Positions 22,901 to 31,645 of a DNA stretch of 64,000 nucleotides are shown piece by piece; the stretch's first letter is position 1, and every line of letters starts with the position of its first letter. The translations under genes were made by a program, and so were the position numbers. Origin of the DNA: Botryosphaeria dothidea (Eukaryota; Ascomycota; Dothideomycetes; Botryosphaeriales; Botryosphaeriaceae); NCBI GenBank assembly GCA_011503125.2, contig WWBZ02000033.1, positions 2,914,001-2,978,000 on the forward strand, in the 5' to 3' direction. The notes under the pieces were generated by a model that did no database searches, was not told the origin of the DNA, and saw only the letters and a program-made list of their open reading frames with translations.

Positions 22901-23088
22901 AGATCATCACAGCCTGTTTTTGTTATTTCCGCTGAGTCGAGGGAGAGAAGTCCGCTCGAGCCACAAGAGATACCCCATGCTATTTAGCATTCCCATTGCA
23001 GCTTATCCGTTTAAACGCCAGTACGATTCCATGGAAGCAGCCAAGACTATACATACAACACAACGTTCAATCGAGCCTACCATCCTAT
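19993..23088. other. gene-free interval, 3.1 kb
   Basis: It runs between the transcription factor stop and the PEX14 stop. Open frames of up to 175 aa have no domain, no splice support and no consistent composition. A short GCTC repeat lies near 21300-21318. Confidence 0.4.
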
Positions 23089-24417
23089 TTACGCCCCGGC
23101 GGGTGCCTCGCTAACGGTGCCACTTTCCGATGTGTCCTTCTTCTCCTCATTCTTTTTTGCTGCCGCCATCTGCCATGCAGGAATGGCCGCCCGTCCATTG
23201 TTGAATCTACCATACGGGCTGGACGACGCCTGGGCGGGTGCAGGCTGGGCAGCGGGCGCCGCTGACGACGAGCTGCTGCTGTCCGGCTGCTGCGTCTCGG
23301 TGGTACCATTTGTAGCACCACCTCCTGCCGAGGTTGGCGTAGTTGCGGCCGGGGGCGCGGGACTCGAGTTCCCATTCACGCCCGCACCTTGCTGGCCCCA
23401 CATACTAACGCCCGACGCCGGCCTCGACGCGGTGCTGGGCGAGCTGGAGCCCATGCGATTTCCGACCAGCGTCTTCAAGCTCTTGAGCTCCTGGGAAAGA
23501 TCTTTCAATCTATTATCCGTGCTCTCCTTGTGCGCCTCCAACGCCTTCGGGATCAGATCGCGCAGTCCCCTCACGTCGTCTTCCAGCTTGCGGCTATCCG
23601 CATCGCGCCGCTTGAGAGACTCCTTCAGTGATTCCATGACGGTCTCCATCTCTGTGATCGCCGAGTCCAGGCGCTGTGTCCGTTGCTCTTCCGAGGCCTT
23701 AAGTGCGGTTGTGTCTGTGTTCAGCTGATCCAGGAGGGCAAATGCTTTCTCGAACGACTCGTCGATGGATTTCTTGTCCTGCTCGAGCTGCGGCTGCGTC
23801 GGAGGTGCAATCAGAGGGTAGATATAGCGCTAGAAGGCGTCAGCCCATAATCCTCAACGAAGCAGTCGGCACCCGGCATGTACCTTTGCCGTAAAGTAAA
23901 GACCATAGCCTACTCCGCCCATCACAGTCGCCATGATGAACCAGTCGCGCCAGTCGCGCTTCGGTACACTAAGTCCCTCCAGAATCAGTTTATGTCTGAC
24001 ATTATCTTTATCGGTTTGTGAAAGTCTTACGGCGGCGGTGGAGGCTGCTGCCAGTATGCAGGATATGAGCCATATCCGGGCGGCGGGGGTGGTTGCTGGT
24101 AGCCATAGCCCTGGGGAGCAGGGCTTGAGGGCGCAGTGACAGCGGTTGACGGAGGCGGGTTTTCGCCGCCTGCGCGAGCTAGGGCAGCATCGATTTCCTC
24201 TTGGGTGAGGTTCTTGGACTGTAGGAAAGCAATGCGCTTCTCGACGGGAGCCGTAGCGACGGAAGGATCCTGGAGGACTGTAAAAGACGGTGAGCTTGGG
24301 TTTCGCGATGGCGCCGGAGGAGGTGCTCACATGTAACCTGTCGGCGGTTAGCTCGTGAGCGAAAAACGGCGGGGAGGAGGGACTTGCCGCTGAGCTGACG
24401 AGGTCCTCGCGGACCAT
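23089..24417 (-). CDS. pex14: peroxin Pex14, peroxisomal docking complex subunit
   Basis: Five exons on the minus strand: 24417-24388, 24337-24331 (only 7 nt), 24277-24031, 23968-23884 and 23829-23089, for 369 aa. The N-terminal domain reads MVREDLVSSAVTFLQDPSV and FLQSKNLTQEEIDAALARAG, which binds the PTS receptor Pex5. A Pro/Gly/Tyr-rich linker follows. PKRDWRDWFIMATVMGGVG then GYGLYFTAK is the membrane segment (about residues 97-123). Next is a coiled-coil region (about 140-235) and a Ser/Pro/Ala-rich tail. The role is docking of cargo-loaded import receptor at the peroxisome membrane. Intron 1 is GC-AG (GCG|GCAAGT); the others are GT-AG. The splice pattern restores the conserved SSAVTFLQ motif exactly. 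Confidence 0.96.
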
Positions 24418-24620
24418 GATGACGGCGAATGCTGTCTCAGCAGCAGCAATTCATCGAGCAGTCGTGGATGCGATGCGCGTGCTCTGGCAACGACGCGGTA
24501 ACGCTCGAGATGGAGACTTCCGAGCTCGCCCGCGGGCCTCGCGCGCCTGAGCCGAGGCTGATTGTCGTCACGTGGTGGAGGAGGCTGACATGCCGGACTC
24601 GTTCGGACGAAAGACAAATT

Positions 24621-24629
24621 TTATCAGAT
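24621..24629 (-). promoter_or_regulatory. ATCWGATAA iron-repressor (SreA/SRE/Fep1-type GATA) motif 1
   Basis: The plus strand reads TTATCAGAT, so the minus strand reads ATCTGATAA, a perfect match to the extended GATA consensus of fungal iron-responsive repressors. It is 204 bp from the PEX14 start and 739 bp from the transporter start. Binding is inferred from the motif and from the iron-uptake neighbour. Confidence 0.65.
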
Positions 24630-24662
24630 TCGGGCGGTTGATCTTGCTACTCGTACTTTAGG

Positions 24663-24671
24663 TTATCTGAT
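24663..24671 (-). promoter_or_regulatory. ATCWGATAA iron-repressor motif 2
   Basis: The plus strand reads TTATCTGAT, minus strand ATCAGATAA, also a perfect match. It lies 42 bp from motif 1 and in the same orientation, about four helical turns, which would place two bound GATA factors on the same face. Confidence 0.65.
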
Positions 24672-25234
24672 GATCTTAGTCTTCGAGTCCGCTCCATATG
24701 CTATGTGCTGGGAAGGGACCACAGACAGATGTAACTTCACAGCCGCATCTCTGCCTGACCTTGCATGGTGCTACCACCCTGGCTGCTTTTTCTACAACGC
24801 GCCACTTGCATAACGCAACGAAAATGCAGCACAGCGCCGCTGATTCTTCCGTTTTCCCATGTCGTCTGATGTGTGATCGACAGCGCGCCCGCACTGACTT
24901 GCAGACCCCAACTCTCCACCCGGCCCGTCGCCTTGCACATCGGCCTAGCCAGTGATCCGAACATGACCTCTCACTGCCGTTTGCGGTTGTATCGCGCTGG
25001 TTGCGCCGGCTGTCATCTTCGGATCATGCATTTCATCCCCGCCGCGCGCTCATTTGCCAGAGGTTGGGCTTTTCTTTTCAGCCGCGTGCCCGCTGAGCTG
25101 CGACCCCGTGGATGGGTCACCGCCATCGGCCTTAGCTTGCCTTTTCCTGCCTAAACTGCTCCTTGACACGATCTTGGGAGCAAAATTTCTCGACGCCGTC
25201 GCCGCCCCACTCCGCATCTCGCCCTTGCCTGATC

Positions 25235-25240
25235 TTATCA
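25235..25240 (-). promoter_or_regulatory. single HGATAR site close to the transporter start
   Basis: TTATCA on the plus strand gives TGATAA on the minus strand, 120 bp upstream of the transporter ATG. Being so short it could be chance. Confidence 0.3.
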
Positions 25241-25265
25241 ATCAATCACTTATATTGCACCCCTC

Positions 25266-25367
25266 ATGCCTTCACAGCCCGAGCACCCGAAACCTTGCCT
25301 TTGCATCCTCCCCGCCTTGCCTCTCTCTACCTGGTCGTGCACATCACGTACGAAACAGGATGGCTGA
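25266..25367 (+). other. upstream ORF of 33 codons overlapping the siderophore transporter start codon
   Basis: An ATG at 25266 opens a frame that ends with TGA at 25365-25367, a few bases past the transporter ATG at 25360 and in another frame. If transcription starts upstream of 25266, ribosomes that begin here could not easily reach the main start. Transcript data are not available. Confidence 0.4.
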
Positions 25368-27283
25368 GCTCCACTCCTCCAAAGAGTTCGCTTCCAACGA
25401 GGCACCCCGCAATGCCCGTGTCGAGTCCAATGCTGCCTCCTCCCGTGAGGAGGAGTTCCAGCTGATGGGTGCGACTAGCCCTGGTGTTAAGCGCATCGAG
25501 GCCATTGCTACGCATCTTACTCTTTTCGATCGCATCTTCTTGTTCATTGGCGTCTTCCTCATCGCCTATGCCTATTCGCTTGATGGCACCGTTCGATACA
25601 CCTTTCAGGTAGGTTGATCTTCGACACCCATGCACGCTGTTGCTGTTTTTTATTAATTCTCCGAAGACCACCGCCACTGCGTCCTTTAGCGAGCACAGCC
25701 TCTTGGCGTCAATCAACGTTGTTCGCAGCGTCATTGCCGCTGTCGGCCAGCCTACAGCTTCTAAGATTGCAGATGTCTTTGGCCGTGTTGAACTGGTCCT
25801 TGTCTCGATCTTCTTCTATGTTCTCGGGACTATTATCGAAGCTGCCTCCACCAATGTCGCTACGTTCTGTGCCGGTGCAGTGCTCTATCAGGTCTGTACT
25901 ACACCATGACAATTTCAGGTTCGCTGGCTTGGACTGACCAAGGTGAAGATTGGATACACTTTCGTAATTCTGCTCGTTGAGGTCATCATTGGAGATATCT
26001 CTTCTCTGCGGGCCCGTCTATTCTTCTCCTACATCCCGGCCACCCCCTTCATCATCAACACTTGGGTTTCTGGAGACATCACCTCCTCGATTCTCGCAAA
26101 TGCTGGTTGGAGGTGGGGAATTGGCATGTGGGCCATCATCTACCCTGTCAGCGCCATTCCTCTCCTCGCCGCTCTCTTCATTGCCCACCGCCGGGCGAAG
26201 AAGTCCGCCGACTTCGCTGATTACAAGACTCCGTTCGAGATTCTTGGCGCTCGGGGCCTTACCACGGCTTTATTCTGGCAGCTCGACGTGATTGGCATCA
26301 TTCTCATGATTGCCGTCTTTGCGCTTATCCTGACGCCTCTCACGCTCGCTGGCGGCGTTGCTCAAACTTGGAAGGAGGCACACATCATCGCCCCACTCGT
26401 TGTCGGCTTTTGCTGTATCCCCTTGTTTGCCTGGTGGGAGATGAGGGCAGTTCACCCACTTATTCCCTTCCATCTCCTCAAAGATCGTGCCGTCTGGGGT
26501 GCTCTCGGCATTGCGATGTGCCTCAACTGGGCTTGGTACATGCAGGCTGACTTCCTCTACACCGTTCTTGTCGTCGCTTTTAACGAATCCGTCAAGTCCG
26601 CAACCCGCATCACCCAGCTATACAGCTTCGCTTCCGTCCTCATGGGCTGGTTCTTGGGTGTTGTCGTCTTCAAAGTCCGCCGCCTTAAGCCTTTCATCGT
26701 CTTCGGCACATGCTTATTCATGGTCGCCTTCGGCATGCTAATTCACTATCGCGGCGGGACTTCGCTATCTCACCACTCCGGCATGATCGGCGCCCAAGTG
26801 CTCCTCGGTATCGCCGGCGGCATGTTCCCCTACCCTACGCAAGCCTCCATCCAGGCCGCCACCAAGCATGAGCACCTCGCCATCGTTACGGGTCTCTACC
26901 TCGGTACCTACAACATCGGCAGCGCGCTTGGAGCATGCGTTTCTGGCGCCGTGTGGTCACAAGTCCTGCCTGGGGAGCTGGAGAAGCACGTCAACGTCAC
27001 CACGGCCACGACTGTCTACGCCAACCCGCTCGTCTGGTCGGTCAGCAACCCTGTCGGTACGCCCGACCGTGACGGCGTCATTGCCGCGTATCGTACCACC
27101 CAGAACTACCTCTGCATCACGGGTATCTGTCTGTCGAGCTTGCTGGTTTTATTCTCGCTTGTGCTTCGCAACCCGCGCCTCACTGACGAGCAGAGCTTGC
27201 CCGATGCGGAGGGCGGGAAGGAAGGCAGCGCTCCGGAGGTTCAACAAGAGCAGAAGAAAGGCTTCCTGGCGAGGCTGTTTTGA
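25360..27283 (+). CDS. siderophore-iron transporter, major facilitator superfamily (Sit1/MirB type)
   Basis: Three exons, 25360-25608, 25667-25891 and 25949-27283, encode 602 aa. The N-terminal hydrophilic stretch carries [20 protein letters not shown], then about 14 hydrophobic segments. Family features include [12 protein letters not shown] followed by [15 protein letters not shown], the first loop [15 protein letters not shown], the LYQIGYT segment, [15 protein letters not shown], and late [19 protein letters not shown]. Such proteins import ferric siderophores across the plasma membrane or vesicle membranes with protons. Both introns are GT-AG and phase 0. Its promoter has paired ATCWGATAA motifs, and a ferric reductase lies convergently downstream, which supports an iron-uptake role. 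The exact siderophore cannot be told from sequence. Confidence 0.94.
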
Positions 27284-27697
27284 AGGACAAGCGGGTGACC
27301 GTCGAATCCGTATCTGTCACGATACGGAACATACAAGGTGAATGTCTCGAAAGTGGGTATCGTTTGTGCTGTTATACCCTCACACACTAGTTTTGGCTAG
27401 ACGCATGCGGATTTTTGTTCTTTAGTTGTGGAGAAGAGAGAGTGGAGAGACAAAAGGTCTAACTTAGTCGATAATACAGAGTACGTTATTAATGAATATA
27501 ATATAGAGTCTCTTTATTAGATGCATGAATGGGTTTCAATGCTACGGTATGCATTCCTACGTACAGGCGAATGGATATGCTCTCTTAGCCTGTGTTTGGC
27601 CTCTTTGATGGAGTGAAGCTTCGGTCTACGGAGAGCAAGAAGAGTGAGAGGGACCTGCGGGTCGTTCCGCGAAGAAACAACAATGTGACACTCGGTG

Positions 27698-28008
27698 AAA
27701 AAAAAGCTTCCAGAGACCGCGCCAATGAAATTCTTACGTACCTTTTCACGTGATAGTTCTAAGATCCGCAGTTGTCGAGAAGAAGAGGAGTGGGGAATGA
27801 GGTTAAGGGTGAAGTTATACTTTTACTTGTCAGAGTTCAATAAGTCCGAAAGATCCCGTAGAACGGGAGGTGAGTAATAAACGCCTTGCCACCAGACTTG
27901 TTGCAGTTAGTAAATGCCGTCTGTATGGATAAGATTCGAACGCGTTGCCTCTGGAAGCAAGAGGAAGCCTCGAAAGGTAACGGCAGCTACCAACTACGTC
28001 ATTTGGTC
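27698..28008 (-). repeat. diverged repeat copy A with Pol III A-box and B-box-like motifs and a T8 end (SINE-like)
   Basis: Read on the minus strand: TGACGTAGTTGG (28001-27990) matches the tRNA A-box at about 11 of 12 positions. After 48 nt, GTTCGAATC (27941-27933) matches the core of the B-box. The element ends CTCTGGAAGC followed by eight T at 27705-27698. The same order and spacing recurs in copy B. I could not fold it into a complete tRNA. Confidence 0.5.
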
Positions 28009-28085
28009 AAAATATAGAAAGACATCCACTCAATACCTATAAATAGATAGATTCGTCTATGCAAGGGGGGAAAAGGTGAAGAGGG

Positions 28086-28560
28086 AAAAAGATTGCTTCC
28101 AGAGACTACGAGAAGGGGAGTTCACATACCTTTTACAGCTACAGCTCTTAAATCCACGTGTGTCAAGGAGAAGATGTAGTAAAGGATGAAGTTGTACTTT
28201 TATGCTTTCCTCCAGGGCAACAGCCCCGGACGCCACGGTGAGTAACGAACACCGATTATTGCGGAATTCCAGGTGCCGGGCGCCGCTAGTTCTAGAGTAT
28301 GATCGCGTAAGTCATCGGGTCGTTGTGGGTGAAGATTTTTTTCCGGCAAGGAACCCTTCGGGTTTTGCCAATCGACTGTTGGTATTGGGTTTGATCGCAT
28401 AGGTGAACTGGTCGTCTGTTGGGGTGGAAAGGCTCGGAAGCTGTAAGCTGTCGAGTGTGTCAGTCAGTATCGCTCATTTGGCTGAGAATCGAACAAGTGG
28501 TCTCCGGAAGCAAGTATGCGCGTCGAGGGAAGCAGATACCACCAACCACGTCATCAGCAT
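28086..28560 (-). repeat. diverged repeat copy B, same architecture as copy A with about 170 extra bases
   Basis: On the minus strand: TGACGTGGTTGG (28553-28542), 47 nt, GTTCGATTC (28494-28486), then a body that shares GTTACTCACC, AACTTCA and CTCTGGAAGC with copy A, and a T5 end at 28090-28086. The extra internal stretch includes a tight hairpin at 28345-28369. Differences from copy A are largely transitions. Confidence 0.5.
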
Positions 28561-28889
28561 GGATGGGGAAAGTAGTGTCAAACTTCATATAGATGACCGT
28601 TGTAAGACCTAGTCCACTTGGGGGCCCCCTTCGCTTTGAGGAGGTAGAAAATAATCACTGATCCGCTCAAACATCGCAATTTTCAAACCAAAGACCAACT
28701 GATCTTATATATCGACCATATGTCCCCGCGTTCTCCGGATCCTTCTGCACATCTTCATATTGGCAGAACGATCATCCAGCATCATGCCCACGTCAGCCGC
28801 TCAAGAAACAAACGCCCGCCCACATCCCTCTCGAAAACGCCATAGCAAAACAAACAATCCCACCCATCACACAGTAGAGCGATGTCCCT

Positions 28890-30956
28890 TCACCACCCAA
28901 ACTTCTCCACGCTAACACTCACACCCATCCCCTCCGCCACCAACCCGGCACACGCATTCCTCACGTCCCTATTCAATGCATCCGGCCCGCTCACGACGCA
29001 CCCCGTCCTCTTCCCCTCATCCCCATACTCCTTCACCCACTCATCCACAATCCCGCCGACGTCCGGCCTCCCCACACTCTCCGTCGGCCCCTCAACCCTC
29101 ACATCCGCGCCCCACCTCCTCAGCTCCTCGACCCTCTGCTCCGGCAACCACTCCCTATGGCTCGCCCTCCTGATCACCCACAAGAAACACACCTTGCGCG
29201 GCGTTCCAGTGGCGCTTGCAGCAGGCTGCGCCCTCGTCTGCCTCTCCAAATCCGGCCGAGCCGCAGGGTTGAGCAGCGTCCAGAGAAGAGGGAAAGCAAC
29301 AGCGACGCCCGACCCGCCCGCCACGACAAGGGCCAGATCTGACGACCGCAGCAGCGCGAGCGTGTGCGCCGAGCCGTACGGCCCGTCCAGCCTCACCGGC
29401 GTCGACGAGTTCGTCTGCGCGTGCCGCAGCAGGTCGCGACTGAAGCCGCCCTGCGCGCGGACGAGCAGCGAGAGCCAAGCGTGGCGCTCCTCCTCCCGCG
29501 ACGGGTCGTGCAGCAGACGCGGCTTGCTCGGGGCGGGCGTGGAGATGGTGAAGGGGTGGGCCTGGAGCGCGTGCAGGCGGCCGAGGGCGGGCACGCTGAT
29601 GAAGACGTGGTCGAGGGCGTTCCAGCCGCGCAGGATGGTGCGGCGCGAGAGCTGGGTGGTCCAGGAGCCCGGCGGGATGGACCAGTTGGACGAGAGGCGG
29701 ACGGTCTGGCCGTCGGGCAGGATGGCCAGGTCGGCGCGGAGGGTGGTGGACTTGATGCCGAGGCGGTAGACGAGGCGGTCGACGGCGAAGATGAGGAGGG
29801 CGATGCCGACCCAGATGCGCGAGCGGCTGTGGTGGATGAAGAGGAAGACGAGGGCGAGCGTTTGGAGGAGGATGTGCAGGGCGAGAAAGACTTCGTAGCA
29901 GAGGACGCGGATGGTGCGCAGAGAAGTGAGGTAGAGGAGTTCGTAGCAGAAGAAGGCTAGGAGGCCGAAGGAGACGACTCTGGTGAAGATGAAGCGGGCC
30001 AGCGAGAAGCCGAGGCGGCGGAGCAGTCCGTACCAGACAGCGAACATTCCCAGGCCGTGGAGCAGTGCCAAGAGGCATAGCAGCTCGCCCAGGCGGCGGT
30101 GGAAGATGTTGAGCGATTCGTAGGAGTAGCCGGTGAGCCATGTGATTGGCTGGTTCTTGGCTGCGAAGAGATACAGCAGTGGCAAATTGACGGCAATGAG
30201 TATGCCACAGCGGTCCGCAAACACGAAGATGTTCTCGGGGGTAAACTCCAGGCGGAAGAACAGGTAAAAGAGATTCAGGCCTATGAAGGCCAAGATGACC
30301 AAGCTCTGGCCGTTGGACGGCAGTTCTTTGTGGATGACAGGAATGGGCCGCGGTTGATACATGAACCAAGCTTTTACGCGGTGCAACACGACAGCCACGA
30401 CCCCGGTCTTCTTCGACGTCTTCGAGGCGCCTCGTGGCAACAGCGGCTGCCGCTCGTCTGGTACCTTGGTGCTGCTGGGCTTGGGAGCATCCGGAGGCGT
30501 GGCAGTGCCTTCAAGCGTGCTGCTTGACGACGACGACGCGCCACTCTCCTCCGCTCCAGTTGCTGCGTTGTTCCTGACATGTCTCACATCCTGTCCGGTC
30601 CCAGATGTGCTCCCGTTCTCCTTCCTGGCTCTTCGAGCAGCCGCTCGTCGCCTGTATGCTCGTTGCATGACACCACCCCATTGCGCAATAGTGAACCCGA
30701 GCAGGATAACGAGGAGAACAGCGTTGTAGGTATTCAGCAGGCTCCTGGAGAACAATACGGCCTCGACCAGCTTCCGAAGCCTTGGATCCTTCCCTGGATT
30801 TCTCCCAGGGTCGAAGTCTTCGTTCGTCGATATGGTATCGTCATCGTTGGTGAGCGGCGACGCGGTCGAGGAGAAGGAAAAGGCGGAGGTTTGGGCGGCG
30901 GCGGAGTAGGCTTGACGGATGGCGGCTCTGAGCCAGGCACTTGATGGATCCTCCAT
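28890..30956 (-). CDS. ferric reductase transmembrane component (FRE/NOX superfamily)
   Basis: Single-exon gene of 688 aa. Hydrophobic helices begin near residue 75. Haem-binding His pairs sit 13 residues apart in NIFHRRLGELLCLLALLHG (around residue 285) and in ALHILLQTLALVFLFIHH. The FAD-binding motif is HPFTIS, followed by RLDGPYGS, then the NADPH-binding GGSGVAVAFPLL and C-terminal CVVSGPDALNRDVR. The enzyme passes electrons from NADPH through FAD and haem across the plasma membrane to Fe(III) or Cu(II). A long Ser/Thr-rich loop (about residues 110-180) follows the first helix. It is convergent with the siderophore transporter. I found no perfect ATCWGATAA motif in its upstream 680 bp. The ATG at 30956 opens MEDPSSAWLRAA; an upstream exon cannot be excluded. 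Confidence 0.93.
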   Translation of the reverse strand: MEDPSSAWLRAAIRQAYSAAAQTSAFSFSSTASPLTNDDDTISTNEDFDPGRNPGKDPRLRKLVEAVLFSRSLLNTYNAVLLVILLGFTIAQWGGVMQRAYRRRAAARRARKENGSTSGTGQDVRHVRNNAATGAEESGASSSSSSTLEGTATPPDAPKPSSTKVPDERQPLLPRGASKTSKKTGVVAVVLHRVKAWFMYQPRPIPVIHKELPSNGQSLVILAFIGLNLFYLFFRLEFTPENIFVFADRCGILIAVNLPLLYLFAAKNQPITWLTGYSYESLNIFHRRLGELLCLLALLHGLGMFAVWYGLLRRLGFSLARFIFTRVVSFGLLAFFCYELLYLTSLRTIRVLCYEVFLALHILLQTLALVFLFIHHSRSRIWVGIALLIFAVDRLVYRLGIKSTTLRADLAILPDGQTVRLSSNWSIPPGSWTTQLSRRTILRGWNALDHVFISVPALGRLHALQAHPFTISTPAPSKPRLLHDPSREEERHAWLSLLVRAQGGFSRDLLRHAQTNSSTPVRLDGPYGSAHTLALLRSSDLALVVAGGSGVAVAFPLLWTLLNPAARPDLERQTRAQPAASATGTPRKVCFLWVIRRASHREWLPEQRVEELRRWGADVRVEGPTESVGRPDVGGIVDEWVKEYGDEGKRTGCVVSGPDALNRDVRNACAGLVAEGMGVSVSVEKFGW

Positions 30957-31645
30957 GGTGCCGGCTGTACGATCGAAAATCGGCCGCGTCGAGGAAGACG
31001 GAATGTAGATGTAACCAGCACTGCGGGGAGGTCTTGGGTGAGCAGCGAGGTATCTACCTCAGCGATCTACACGAAGCGAGTCATGCGGCGGGTTTGTGAC
31101 AAATGGCGGCCGGTGCAATACCAACTCAAGGCCGAAGACAGTGCCGTCACATCTTCTCCCTCGTCGTAACATATGCAAGAAGCCTTAACAGGAGTGTGTG
31201 GTGACGAGGATACACAACTCCCGACCGTTGGCCCAGGGTCTGCCAAGTATCCTCGGTCCCGCCCGCTCAGCCTGATGAGGAATGCGGACAGCCGGAATCC
31301 GGTCCGGAGCGCGCCCCAGATTACCAAATTCGGCTGTTGATCGGATCAGCCCTACAGCTGAATCGCCCTTTCTTCTCGTCCTTCTTTCCCCCTGCTATGA
31401 CAGGAAAGCAACATTGCATTTTGAGCAAGCGGTAGTAATCATTCATTGAACGAATATGTGCAGCCCTGTTGGCGCTGACTCTGCCTGCCTGTCCTGCCCA
31501 CATCCAGCAGTCAAGCCAAAAAGGGTAACAGTACGCTAGCAAAAGAAAAAAAAAACATGAATGTCAACAGGCCTCGAGCAGACTGATGAAGCCTGCCTGA
31601 ATCAGTAAGGCCAGCTTCCACACGCCTGACACCAGTCTACATTTA
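30957..31645. other. intergenic: ferric reductase promoter and 3' flank of the stress protein gene
   Basis: No gene seen. Short open frames lack domains. There is a poly-A run at about 31545-31556. Confidence 0.45.

Larger units (their letters stand above)
24418..25359. promoter_or_regulatory. 942-bp divergent intergenic region of PEX14 and the siderophore transporter
   Basis: It contains the promoters of both genes, two ATCWGATAA motifs (24621 and 24663), one more HGATAR site (25235) and an upstream ORF that overlaps the transporter start. I see no coding gene in it. Confidence 0.75.
27284..28889. other. intergenic between the convergent iron genes, holding two diverged repeats
   Basis: No protein-coding gene is supported. 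The A/T-rich left part (27400-27540) is the transporter 3' flank. The rest is mostly the two repeat copies listed separately. Confidence 0.6.

Noticed and set aside
25892..25948. Alternative acceptor CCAAG at 25942 in transporter intron 2
   Set aside because: It would add Val-Lys in frame; the family pattern LYQIGYT favours the later acceptor at 25948.
27933..28001. Complete functional tRNA gene in repeat copy A
   Set aside because: A- and B-box-like motifs are present, but neither the T stem nor the acceptor stem can be formed.
29155..30369. 404-aa minus-strand open frame within the ferric reductase gene
   Set aside because: It lies in another frame of the same strand, with His/Pro/Arg-rich composition typical of a shifted frame; the ferric reductase frame has all catalytic motifs.
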